DNA of 64,000 nt, taken from the NCBI GenBank assembly GCA_013368445.1, contig JAACJO010000008.1:930001-994000 (forward strand), given 5' to 3'. The notes under the pieces are model-generated. The model worked only from the letters and a program-made list of their open reading frames with translations, was not told the origin of the DNA and did no database searches. Positions 1-11,967 of this stretch are shown in pieces. The translations under genes were made by a program, and so were the position numbers. Each line of letters begins with the position of its first letter. Positions within the stretch are counted from its first letter, which is position 1. The stretch comes from Leucocoprinus leucothites. Its lineage: Eukaryota > Basidiomycota > Agaricomycetes > Agaricales > Agaricaceae.

Positions 1-799
1 ACAACTCTTTGTGGCAGGGACGAGGCCAACCTGGAACTCATGACGTCGCGCTTGGCATCAGCGTTTTGGCAGCATTGAGGGATGGTATTCAGAATGTAGA
101 GTTACCGCGCTTCGACAAGAGCCTTTTTGGCGGACATGGCGATCGATTGCCAATGGATGGCTCAGGGGTCATTATTGAACAGCCTCCAGCCGTCGATGTT
201 GTTATTTTAGAAGGCTGGTGTGTAGGTTTCTACCCTATCACACAGAAAGAACTAGACAGGCTTTGGGACGGTACATGGAGAGTGGAACGGGAGCGGTTAG
301 GCTTGCCTGGTGACACCCTATGCAGTAAACGAGATGTAGAAAGCGCGAACAATGCACTTGTCCAATATGGCCACCTCTGGAGCTTCTTCGATACCTTCAT
401 ACGAGTACGTCTACAACAATTCAACAGCATCCTTTTATTAAACTTCATTGGGAAAAAGATAAGGCCTTCTTCTTTTGACTCTGAAAATGACCCACTGTCG
501 ATCTATTCGATTGTTTATCAGTGGCGCCTCGAACAAGAACATAGCATGAAAGCTAAGAACGGTGGACGAGGAATGTCCGACGAAGCTGTTAAGGGGTAGG
601 TTCTTATCATCTTGTGGCCGTAGAGCGAGAGTAACCTTGGAACTTCGCCAGATTCGTGGATCGGTATATCCCAGGCTATGTCTTCTTCGGCGATACTTCA
701 CCTGAACACACATCGATAGCTCCGCCGAGGTGGCTAGGCAAAAGTCTTACTGTGGTTATTGAGGACCAGAGAACGTTCCTCAAAGCTGTTGAATTCTAA
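1..799 (+). CDS. TDA10: TDA10/D-glycerate 3-kinase-like P-loop kinase, 3' part
   Basis: Exons <1..595 and 652..799; the gene enters from the left edge, so the N-terminus with the Walker A motif is missing. The first visible residues read NSLWQGRGQPGTHD, the 'GRG.PGTHD' signature of the yeast Tda10 / plant glycerate kinase family, followed by a 'VVILEGWCVGF' strand (residues about 68-78 of the visible part), a Walker-B-like segment of this family. The intron 596-651 is inferred: the first exon runs into a stop at 597-599 just after the donor, while splicing to 652 continues as FVDRYIPGYVFFGD, the conserved C-terminal block, and stops at 797-799. Known family role: ATP-dependent phosphorylation of glycerate (plants) or an uncharacterised ATP-binding kinase (yeast). 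Family assignment is firm; the substrate here is inference. Confidence 0.85.
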
Positions 800-3700
800 T
801 CAAATTGTTCAAACCGTGATATTTCCGCAACCCCCCTGTTTCTGACCCATTTTTGCGATCGAGTGACAACCTCATCTGTCATTCTATAGATGCATTCCCA
901 AGTAAACAACGAGAAGCAATGTGCCGTATCGAAAACTTCCTTCCTCTTAGTCCGTCCCCGAGTCAGTGGCACCGCACTGGCAGTTGTTCTCTATCAACTC
1001 GCCATTACCTGAACAGCAGGCGAATGTCCTTCAGTCACTGACGTTCCCGCTACCTATCATCATCACAAAACTGCCATGGAACCGATGGAGATTAAAGGCT
1101 CCTTATTACGGCCCCTTTTTCTGCACCAAAATGACTTCGACCAGTAGACGAATCAACACATAACCACGGCTGCAGTAACGACGAACAGGTAACGATAATA
1201 CGATTGTGTCCGGCAAGGCTGTACCTCTTCTCTCGCCATGGGGTAACTTAGCACCCGCAGCTAATATCCTGGGATCAAATCCCCCCCTGGTGATCAACGA
1301 AGCCACGTCGCCGTGAGGATATCATCCTTCTATCTTGGTCGAGCCTTGTTATTCAATTGAATCGCAAAATCTCATGAGAAGGCTTAGCAATGCGCAGCGT
1401 ATAGTACCAACTGACCTTGATGAACAGAAAGGGTTGAAACTTGTGAGGATACTCTACACTTGTTCTCTTCAGCCAAAAAGCGGTGTTGAAAATCTCAAGT
1501 CGGGGTACGCTGGCCGCTAATATTGACCGCCTGGCACAATATGTAGCCTACTGCGCATGTCGAGGCCAAGCCCGAGACTTGGATAGATTCATGGAGCGGT
1601 GGCTGGACGCGTCAAAATCTAAGTACTCCTTCATTTCCCGAAGCGGCCGGTAATCGTGGGTAGGCTTAGCGCCATCCAGAAAATTTGACTATGTGATTCT
1701 TACGTGTAAATTTCGCTATGACCCGACAAAGGAATTCGTATGAGCTGCAGAACACCACTGGGGCGAGCGAGTCCATGCACTTGAATGATCTACAATGCTC
1801 TGCATCGTGTGTATTAGGGGCCAGATCGAGGCCTAGCTTGGCCGGATCAAAGTAAACCATGACACTGCCATTGCCCCACCGCCTATCCACTTGCCAAAAC
1901 ACCGATAGCCAAATTTTCAAATTTGTGCCTAGCCAACACTAAGACCTAAGAGTTATTTGGTGACTGTAAATAAATTTACTAAGTATTCACAGCATCCGTC
2001 GTGTTCGGTCAGCTTTCGGTAGCCTCATCCGAGCAAGACCCGTTCCGTTGACGGGTGTCGGTCCTGGCTCGGGAACTTTAGCATGCTCGGAGTCGCGAGG
2101 TTGTGCAACTTCCGATCCTCAACGTGCACAGCTGCTCATTTCGTATGTAAAACAAACACTAGGTTGAGTCAATGTGCTGAAGTTCATGACTTAGCAACTG
2201 AGGAGACGTCAATAGGCGAGTGTGGGGGCAGTGCTAAATTTAAAACTGTGATCGGATCTACGCATCATAAGGTTGCCGGTGAACCGTTTCGAGGGTTACC
2301 CAGAACTTTCTCGGTCTGTCGTGTATAATATTGTGTGAGGACTAAAGAGTTACCACAAATATCACAAAGGAATAATAGCATAGCATGGATTTTCTTTTGA
2401 CCTTCATAATGGGAAACAATAGGCTGCACTGTTCTTTTTTATATGAGGATCTCAAACAAATACAAGCACACCCACAAATCATTGTCCCAAAAATAGAAAC
2501 TTGAGTCACAAGATTACTTACTATTCGGAAGTCCAAGAAATGAAATGTGCACCATTGTGGGCGGAAGCTCAGTCGAGTCATTCACTACGATCGTGTGCTT
2601 CGTAGAGCGATGGACTCGGACAAAGATGCTTAACATATGGGCAAAGGGGTTTTGTGAACTCTTGAGCGTCGCTGACGAATACCATTTATTATCAACCATC
2701 CGGGTCTAAATTGTCGTGAATTATAGCTGCTTGGGAACTAAACTAAAATCGACATCCTGGAGTATGAAAATGGATATGTGACTCGTAATTTTATCAGCCG
2801 CGGAAACTACGAATAAAAATAAATAAAGACTGCAGTGAGAATATCACCGAGATAGCTTCCTTAGTAGGGTCAGCGATATTTCCAGGAGCTGATATTCTGA
2901 TTGTAGTCTGGCGGGCGGCAGCGCTCGCATTGCCCATCCCCAATTGTCCAAAAATCAACAGTATCATCTTGTATCACAGCTGACGAGCGCCGTCGACGGG
3001 TAAAGCGGCACGTAATCCTTGCGGTCGTGTCCAAGTCTGTTTCGTCTGGCTGTTTGTACTATCATTGAGGTATGTTAAGGCAGCCCTAAATTCAAGGCGT
3101 TAACCATGCTATTCAGTATTCTGATAGTACTTGTGCGATCATAAAAGCGCATCTCACATGGTGGCACGTCTTGTAGTAATATTTAGATGAAAGTAGTACG
3201 AAAGATGTACCACGCGAAAGCACATAGCCCATAACTTATGTTAAGATGCATGATTCAAGACCGGTAAATGACCTTCAATGTTGTATTCCATCAGATTCTG
3301 GGATTGCCCTGTAATTACGAGCCTTGTGAGCGATTAAAAGGTATGTGATATATTTGGGGTAGTGGAAACATCAGGAGTTCGTGCGATGTAAACAGCCCCG
3401 CCAGGCAAGATGTATCATTCTCGTTTTGATGCTCATACGTTGAATCCACTGGAGTAAAGGAAATGGGCACTATCCAACGCTCGGGTTCCAATTCTGGGGG
3501 CTCAGACCCTGTCATAGCTGGACATCGATTTTCTCAGAATTTAAGGGGATCGAACATTCTGATTTGCAGTTGGCACGTTGCAATAGTCCTGGAGATTTCT
3601 GGGAGATGATTCGACCAATGCCCCCCGTTAATCAATCAAGATGGGCTGGTACTCAAGAATTAGTGTACTACCACGAAACACGGACCATGCGAAAAGATCA

Positions 3701-4119
3701 AAACCACGGCTGAAAATTGAAGATGTAAACCACCTTGGAGCGTCATTCGAGTGTCCAGGTGATTGACACTTTAACTGAGCTCGGAGTTGGGATTGAGGAG
3801 CGCCTGTACGCAGATTTAGGACTCAGGAGAACTTGATTGTACTCGGATACACGGCTGGCGCTAAGTGTTATGAAAGAGCCCATTCCGCCGAGAGGGGGAT
3901 TGGTTCATGAGCATCAACGTTATAAGTGCCTGGGTGCAATACAACAGTCAAGTTATCTTGGATCTCAAAGTTCAAACGGAGGGAATAACTGGAACAGCAT
4001 CCAAGGAGATGTGGTATTCGGGATTGATTGTTATGAAAGCTGGGACTATTTGGCGCTTAGTGTTATAATACCTACTTATTCTAGGTGTGACAACAAACAA
4101 GTGACAATCCTCGAGGGAC
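800..4119. other. Gene-poor interval with no supported gene
   Basis: All reading frames are interrupted by stops. The only coding-looking stretches are short and isolated: around 966-1160 (+), and 1450-1651 (+), the latter ending ...ARDLDRFMERWLDAS before a stop near 1651. Neither shows a start, a joinable exon partner or a domain I recognise. I see no terminal inverted repeats or transposase motifs. Decayed sequence or lineage-specific DNA fits best. Confidence 0.5.
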
Positions 4120-4126
4120 TATATAA
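4120..4126 (+). promoter_or_regulatory. Possible TATA box of the cyclin gene
   Basis: A TATATAA match followed by a pyrimidine-rich tract near 4165-4185, about 280 nt upstream of the inferred cyclin start at 4403. Position and sequence fit a fungal core promoter, but no transcript data support it. Confidence 0.35.
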
Positions 4127-4402
4127 GCCTGTGGCTCCCAGATATAAGTTGGCCTCCAGCACACCCCCTCTCTTCAATTCTTCAGTGTTCACGCTTCAAG
4201 TTCGCGGAGTAGAGTAGCCATACCGCCAGCAGTCGTGTATTACAGGTTTGTCACGCCACATTCGCACCGCAAAGTGATGGATGTCACCACTGACAAAAAA
4301 TTTTTTGTCTAGATACATATATCAGGCTTTCAGTGTTAATTCGTATTCATCAGCCCACTTCCCAAATTTCCTTTTTCGTACATTACAACTCGTGCGCGTC
4401 CA

Positions 4403-5472
4403 ATGGCCTCCAGCGTTGCTCCCTCCCACCCAGAGATGTCCAGAAGGCGAGCCTCCTCGATATCTGCACCCGCACCGATTGGAGCTCCCAGGGCAAGGCC
4501 GCACAATAATTTGCATACCCCCGTCGTGCGTCGACCCACCTCTTAATTATTTATTTATCCATTTCTCACTTGGAGTAGACCCCTCAAAATCCCCAGGGTA
4601 GGGATCCATACTATGGGCATGAAAAAATCGCTCGCATATGCGCTCGCTTTATAACACATCTGTTCGCATGTCCTGAAAATCCCCCAACGACGGGTGTTAC
4701 CCCAGTGCACGGCAAGCTGCCATTCTTTATCGCCTATGCTCTCCATCGTACCAAACTCCATCCTGCCGTCACTTATGCCGCTCTCGTTCTTCTGCAACGT
4801 CTCAAGGCTCGGTTTCCCACCGCACGCGGGTCGTCTGGTCACCGTTTATTTATATCTGCATTCATGATTGCATCCAAAGTCATCTGCGACGATACCTACT
4901 CGAACAAGTCTTGGGCTATTGTCGCTCAGGGCATGTTCAGTTTACGGGAGGTGAACCAGATGGAGCGCGAGATGTGCGGTTATCTCGATTGGGAGATCAC
5001 CGTGGACAACGATGTCCTCAAGAGATTCGAGACCGCGTTATTTCAGGACTTTGGCGTGGATCGTGAGCAGTACCCAAATTATCAGAATGCAATGGTTTCG
5101 CGAAGGGCGGCGAGAGCGGCGGCTTCGACTTCGAACACCCCCATGCCTGAACCAAACTCTTCGACGTCTCCTGTACCCGGCTTCGCTCAGCGCAAGACTC
5201 CTTCCAAGCCTCAGTCCCCGTCGCAACCCACGTCAACATCATCATCTCCATTATCGTCTTCGTGGGATACGCCAGATACCCCTCCCTCGTCGTTTTCAAA
5301 TTCATCTTCACCTGCTTCTACAGGGTCTCCCCGCACTCCGAACGGTGATGAGGTGTCACACCCCCGTATCAAAGGGATTGACCCTTCCCCTAAATTCAAG
5401 ATTGACCAAGTGCCTCCTGTGCATCCGCTCAAAGGACAAATGTTTGCTTTCGCAATGCCCTCTCTATGGTAA
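4403..5472 (+). CDS. Pcl/Pho80-type G1 cyclin
   Basis: Exons 4403..4525 and 4579..5472; 338 aa. The cyclin box spans roughly residues 45-155: HEKIARICARFI, then KLPFFIAYALHRTKLHPAV, FISAFMIASKVICDDTYSNK and MEREMCGYLDWEI, the pattern of Pcl1/Pcl2-type cyclins that partner Pho85/CDK5-like kinases. The intron 4526-4578 (GTGCGT...TAG, 53 nt) is inferred because the first exon would otherwise stop at PTS and because the second exon is open upstream to 4579 and carries conserved cyclin residues there. The C-terminal half (about residues 175-300) is Ser/Pro/Thr-rich low complexity, probably disordered and phosphorylated. The protein ends FAMPSLW. Expected role: G1/S or polarity control through a CDK; the partner is not shown by the sequence. 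Confidence 0.85.
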
Positions 5473-8400
5473 TTCTAATTTATGCACGTCAAAATCACCT
5501 TGGACAGATACCCTCATGCATTTATATAGGCAACAATGTATTATACCACAGTTTGATCATCTTGGCTCTTTGGTGTTTTATATAACATTAAATCTCAATA
5601 AAAGACGCGCAAAATACGGGCTTCATTGTTCCCGAGTCATGATCTGCCATATGTCTACCACGTCAATGAAGAGTAAAGCAATGAAGTGAGCGAACACATG
5701 TTAAAGAAATTTGTTATAACGGAATGTTCTGATCAGAATGCCACGTTTCCTCGCATGGCTGGATTATATTCCCCACACTTATATGCTATCAGCTTTTTGG
5801 GTGTGAGAAGCATCAAAACTCTTGTTCACATGTTGTGATGGGCAGAAACATGTGGCGTGTTATGTAGCCTAGAAAGCTCATGAAAGGGAAGTCGAAGACT
5901 GGCAGTTGCATCGAACCGGTGACCAGTGTTCAATGCAGCTTCTTCGACAGGTCTCTTGTATTATTACTTGAAGCACGAAGCTGGGACTGTCCAAGAGACA
6001 GCATTAGATTTTCCTGCGCGCCGGCTCTGATTGAACGTTGAACTTGGGGATCTTTCCGTGTTGAAATTTTTCTGTCATTGATATCACCGTCTTCGACAGA
6101 CCGCTGGGCTATTGGGCGTGACTTGCGGCTGCTTCTCTAAGGGAAGGGCCCTTGGCGCGAGTTTGGCTCCCTTCCATGATATTGACTCGGGACCCGTTTC
6201 CGTTGTGCCGGATAGGGTCATTTACTTCATTCAACCTCTCAACTCGGAGTCGTACGCCTAAAAAATCAACTTCTGGCTTCTTCTCCGGGCCTGTTCATTC
6301 CGAAAACCTATGGCAGTCGATCACGTTTGAAAGTATAACGTTTCCTTGCGGTCGGTGCTTCTTGATCTCAAGTTCAACGTTCAGGACTTGCTATCGCGAC
6401 GGTCTCAATGTTTATACTTCTCTTATCCTGCTTTGTGCCTGTTTCCGACTCCCTCTCTTTTAATGCCGATGCGATGATGACCATGGCGCTCTTCATTTTC
6501 TGCCAAAGCTACTTTTACTCCAGTGGATAGAGAGGAGCTTCTTCCTGCCAAATGTCTGATTCTTGCGCTTTGCCACACAGCCTCTTTTTCTCCTTTTTCA
6601 TAATCATTTTCCCTCGAGGTGGCCCCATTTTGTCTTCCTTCGTCCAAGGGGATACTGCTTGGTCTCTCTTGGTTCGGACCAGGCGACCGTTCGGGTTTAG
6701 AAGGAATGGATTTGTCCTCGTGCCCCGTCATCAGCGTTTTGACTTCTCCCCAAAGTAAGAAGGCTGGGGGCACGAGTCTTGAAATCCAGCCCTAACAATG
6801 ATGAAAAATTGCCTTTCCACGTCAACTTTGATTTTTTACTGCTTCGTATTCTGGTGGAAGGTTCTGGCCAGTGAGCCGCCTTCGTAACGTGCTACTGCTT
6901 TCTTTTCCAGTGCTATCAATCATCAGTGCACGTGCGGCGTGAATGGTCCTGAGCCCCTCTATCAACCCGCTGGCCAAGTTTTAATAGCCATGGTCAATGT
7001 CTCCGCTTATGCATTGACTTCGAAGCTACTTCCTTACGGCTGGAGCAATGAGGTCACCTCTGAGTGTAGAGTTTGGGGTGCCATCAAGATGACGGGCGTC
7101 ATTGGTGCTTCGCCCGGACGAAGCCAGCCACTCGAGTGTCCGATGTTTCTGAACATGACGGCGGCCTTTTACAGCAAATATTCAATTTTAGATTTCCGGG
7201 GAGGAGCTATCACCGGAGATCAATCAAAACGTTGATTGCGCTGATGGGAACCAGTATTTGTTACTCCGTCCTCTGCCTTTCATGGGCTCTCGAATATGAC
7301 TCTTTTGACAGCCATTTGAATCAGCAGTGCTAATGTGCCGCATGGGTCTCTGATGCTTCTCGAGCCTAAATGCCCTTTCCTAGTACACCTCAGATACAGT
7401 TACCCCTCTTAACAGGAACTGGAATGATTAGTGTCATGATCGCAATGATCTGCAGGTAACTGACGGCCGGTTCCGTCATGCTATTGAACATCGCATGGCG
7501 TCCATCTCAAATAGAGCGTCTATCACTACACACCTGTCCACTTGTGTACATACATTCCGTCTCGATTCCGAAGTCCACTGGCGCTTAAATACACCGATGA
7601 GTGTCTGTGTAGTTAAGCGCCAACACGAAACCTCGATGTTCCCTTGGTAATCGTTGTACCCACAAACGATGGGAGGCATTGGGAACCATCAGGTACCCGT
7701 TGTACACAACTACAACTGTAATGATATGTGCCTGTTGAGCTATTGAAACGCATAGCGCTTATTCTCCACCCTACCTGACATTACTTGTATAGGAGCGAAG
7801 AGAATGTGTATGAGCTTTTCGATGTCCTCCATAACCCCACCTGCCTGGGGGGTGAAGTAAGTGATGTTTATAGCTTGTAGGGTGTTGCTACTCTCCAGCT
7901 GACCTGAGTTGTTAGTCTCAGGACTTGGCTCGGGAACCTTTATAGACTACGTGATATGGCAAGTGAAGCGGTGTCTCTAGTTTTACTAAACGGTTCCCAA
8001 GGAACGATGCCGTATCCAGCGCTACCTTTCATCCAATGCGCAATCTATGTAGCTTCGTTTGACACATGATGAAAAGAAGCAGGGTTATCTTCGGCAGGGT
8101 CGGCGATATGTGAAGCTACTCGGTACTTCTTTCACATAAAAGGGTATGTACGAGGCACAGAGTATCAGAGCTGGGAACTAATCATAGGCTATGCTCATTA
8201 TCCCGAGGAAATCAGCTTATCATGGTCTGGGACGGTGGATCGAATGAGATATCACATCATTAGAACCACAATGACTGGTGTTGAGGCTGAGAACCCGGGT
8301 TCCTCTAGCTCATAAGCTTCCCAACGAGCATGAGAGAAGTGATGAGCCTTTCAGAGTTGAAAGACCCTCGACTTGGTTATACCGCCTGGCATTCTGTGAT

Positions 8401-9616
8401 CCTGTGGGATATCAGGATCGTAGTAGGAACGAGCGATGTTGGCTCCGAATTGAGAGAGATTGGGTTTAAGGGTATGGATACTACTGGCGACGGTTTGTTT
8501 TTTGATAAAGCGGTGCTGGCTCGGTGGTGTTGAACTCGGTGATTGTTTATCAGATACGGAAGCTTCAGAATATTCAAGAGAGAGGAAGACACATCTTGAG
8601 AAGTGCGGATGGGCATACATCGGGAAATCTGGGTGCAGCAGGCCAACTGCGTCATTGACTCCGCTTGGTGAGTTCTCACAAAGGCCAAGAGCCAGGCATC
8701 GGGTAGGATGGAGAGGATGACGTTGAGTTACAGAGGGCTCGATGGGCGAAGTTGGAGAATGACGGATATCATTCCAATGGTACACATATCATTAACAGCA
8801 ATCTTGATTCTTGTTCATAATGAACGAGGTTCCATAAATGATGAACATTGTCGAAAATCTGCGTTTCTCCTTGGTATCCGCACCAATCATTCACCGAGTC
8901 GCGAATTAGCTCAGTGAATGTCAACCAGTGACCGAGAAGCAAAAATCAACATATGGGTAACAGGTTTCCGCGATCAACTGGCGCTGAATCAACTGTCAGC
9001 ATCGCCGAATGGTAACGGTGTACTCCCACTAGCACGAGTTCGCGGAGATGATGATCATGGGATTTCGAAGGCTAACCACCTATAACAGGCAAGTCACTGC
9101 GACTCACACAGCCTGAGATGCGTTGAACTTGTTTCATGCGCCCGACATTTGCGAATGTTCCATCGATATGAGCTTGAGCCCTGGAATTATCGTGGTAGGC
9201 TTAACGCAACTGTCGCTGAGTTGAAAAGTGAAGCTTGTATTAATTCCCCTGAGCCAGACAGTGCCGAGGTGCGACCAGCAGGTAAGGTAGTATATGCTCA
9301 AGTTCCAGAGGCTAAGAGCATTTCACAGTGGAGGACTGCAAGTGTAGCAAGCTGAGCGTTCGAGATAGAGAGGCCCGCCCAGTTTTAAGCTTTTTACAGC
9401 TCGTCGGGGACTATCCCAAATTCCCAGTCCCAACTTCCAAGCTAATAAATCGCCAAGGGTTGTATGGTTGTGTTGAGGCATTGATGACGATGGTAAGGCT
9501 CTATTTATCAAAGGCTTGGGATCCTTATTGCTGAGTCATCAGCGTGGGCGGAGTTACAAATCAATTCTTGAGTTGGTTGAGCCAAAGCCTCCAAAGCACA
9601 ACTCCCATTCTCAAAA
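5473..9616. other. Long interval without a supported gene
   Basis: Only scattered open frames of about 60-145 codons on both strands, for example 6423-6773 (-), 6939-7235 (+) and 8351-8785 (-). They lack recognisable domains, consistent splice signals and codon coherence with a neighbour. No transposase, reverse transcriptase or terminal repeat was seen. The first few hundred bases probably hold the cyclin 3' UTR, and the last few hundred the Nab2 gene promoter. Confidence 0.45.
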
Positions 9617-11783
9617 ATGCCGTTCGGTCTAACCATGGGTACGGAGCGGGCAAATGCCCTGCAGGTGTGTATACTTACTAGTATTTTCTCTGATATGTCA
9701 CTCAATGTGCCTTTTCTGAGCAGCAATCTATCCAAGACGAACTGACGAAGCGAGGATATAGCCCCGACGCAGGTAAGTCTAGTCATCACACAATACGTGC
9801 GTTAATATACTTAACAAAATATCAGACCCCGTCATGGCGGAGTATATCACGATTATGGTCATCAACAATAAGTCTGCTGGTGAGTTTGAAGCACTGTATT
9901 CCACACCTCTACTCACTATTTTGACAGCCCAAATTACCACCGAATTGGAGGATTGTACGCTTTTCTTATCTATATCTCCTCAGAATGATTAGCTGACGAC
10001 TCCCTCTTCCTTCTAGTGATCGGTTCAGAGTATGGTCAGTTGGACTCAAGCTCCCACATTGCGGCTCAGCTAACTTCAGAATCAGACCCTACTTTCACGG
10101 ATTGGTTATTCACGGAGGCGGCAAAAGGTGCCACCGCCTCAGAAGTTCCTCCTCAACCCCAACCCCAAACACCCACTGCCCAGCCCAATGAGCAATCGAC
10201 CACCCGCGAACCTCCCCCACATACATCTCGTGACGTCTCCAACCGCTCTTCAAATCCACGCAATGGTATCTATCAGCAGGCGGTCTCCCAAGCGACATCC
10301 TCCAACTCGTCACAAAAACGTTCTGCATCTGCACGCTCTCCTTCCCCAAGCCACCCTAATAAATCGCGCCGAACGGATTTACCAACGGGTCCCCGGGCAA
10401 TGCAGCGGGAAGGTGGCTCAGGCGGAAATCCCCGTAGTCTGCTGGATCGAATGGGTGGGCATGCGGGACCTCACAAACACCAACGCGACGAGATTCAGGC
10501 TAGAATTGACAATATCACCAATAACTCGTCAGAGCCTAATATGATGATGGCTGGTGCGTTCCCTGGGATGCCTATGGGGGGGATGGATATGAACGCGATG
10601 GCAATGGCCAATCCCCTCATGCTGCAAGACATGTTCATGAGTAACATGGCACTTATGCAACAGCTCTCGTCTCAAATCGGGGTGCTGCAGGGATTTACAC
10701 CTCCGGGTTTCAACATGCAAGGTGGTGGTGTCCCAGGTGATATGGGAATGTTCCCCGGGGGCCAAAACAACTTCAATCAAGGAAACAGAGGAAGAGGAGG
10801 CGGAAGAGGCGGCAGGGGCACCGGCAGAGGACGCGGTGGTTCTCATGCGGGAGTAGCATCATCTCCTAAACCACAAGAAACGGTTACTGCAGCACCTGAT
10901 ACGACTATATCTAGTCAACCGTTACAAGCCTCTCCACCATCTTTTACTACCACTGCCTCATCCTCTAGTCCTGCACCTGCCGTTCCTACCGCTGCCTTCG
11001 CTGCCCCCGTTGCCGCACCAACACCAACACCCGCTGCTCCACAAATCCCATACGCTGTTCCCGAGCGACCCCAGTCTCCAACTCTCTGTAAATTCGGCCT
11101 TAAGTGCACAAATGCACACTGTCGGTGGTCACATCCTTCGCCTGTGGCGACACCAGAAAGCGGTGTCGTCCTCAGCAATGAAGCTTGTGAAAACGGTAGA
11201 AATTGCAAAGACAAAGACTGCATTAAGGCTCACGTGAGTCCTGCGACCCTCAATCCTTCAGGTATGTATTCCATATTTTTTCGGAAAACAACACGTTGAT
11301 TATCTTCTGGTAGCTACACCGACCCCAGCGCCTGCCTCTGTTGTACAACATAGCCCTTCAAACTCCACACCTTGTCGCTTTGGTCTCGCTTGCAACCGCC
11401 CGAACTGTATGTTCAGTCACCCTCGCCCCGCATCTAGCCTCCATCACTCGACGCCTTGTCGCTTCGGAACGGCTTGCACGCGCACGAATTGCCCATATCA
11501 ACACCCAGAAGGCCGTGTTCTACCGACGGCTTTCCATCGTGGGCTTTCAGCGAATGGGCCCATGATCAGTGTATCAACACCTGAGACGGGTTCCATCGGT
11601 CCTAGTCCGCACAAGAGCATGACGTTTAACAACCCCAAGGCGAAGCTGGATAAACAGATGAAAGAGCTGGAAGAGAGGAAGGTCGAGGCTGAGAAAGCAA
11701 TCCAGGAAGCCCAAACCGCTGCTAATGCAAACCCAAAAGCCAACGGAACAGACGAGCCTAAACCAGTCGCAACCGCTGCTTAG
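9617..11783 (+). CDS. NAB2: Nab2-like nuclear poly(A) RNA-binding protein
   Basis: Seven exons: 9617..9664, 9724..9772, 9826..9879, 9928..9954, 10017..10034, 10086..11261, 11314..11783; 613 aa. The first five short exons encode the N-terminal PWI-like helical fold of Nab2 (MPFGLTMGTERANALQ, then DPVMAEYITIMVINNKSA, then PTFTDWLFTEAAKG). A Gln/Pro-rich linker and an RGG/GRG tract follow (about residues 297-318). At least four Nab2-type C3H fingers (C-x5-C-x4-C-x3-H) lie near residues 400, 435, 478-493 and 506-521, with a charged coiled coil at about 555-590. Known role of the family: binding of the poly(A) tail, tail-length control and mRNA export from the nucleus. The intron 10035-10085 is 51 nt, has no stop and keeps frame; the exon before it joins as GSEY|DPTF, the conserved form. 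Stop TAG at 11781. Confidence 0.92.
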
Positions 11784-11921
11784 TCGATATTTGGACTTTT
11801 CAGATTCGGACTTTTAAATTCCGACCTTGATCTTCTCGTCTTTTCTTAACTGTCATTGGTCCATTTTCTGTCCTGCATATATATATGTATCCGATTGTGC
11901 TGTAGTACTCCTCACAGTTTC

Positions 11922-11967
<46 letters not shown>

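Noticed and set aside
5900..5960. tRNA-like TCGAACCGGTGACC sequence
   Set aside because: Resembles a T-arm, but no acceptor, D-arm or anticodon pairing could be built around it.
6423..6773. 116-codon minus-strand open frame
   Set aside because: No recognisable domain, and the plus strand is equally open over much of it. Chance or decay is as likely.
8351..8785. 144-codon minus-strand open frame
   Set aside because: Low-information composition (Ser/Pro/His), no domain, no plausible splicing partner and overlapping frames on the other strand. Not called as a gene.
10110..11223. Minus-strand frames across the Nab2 gene
   Set aside because: Shadow frames opposite a repetitive Pro/Gly/Arg-rich coding region.
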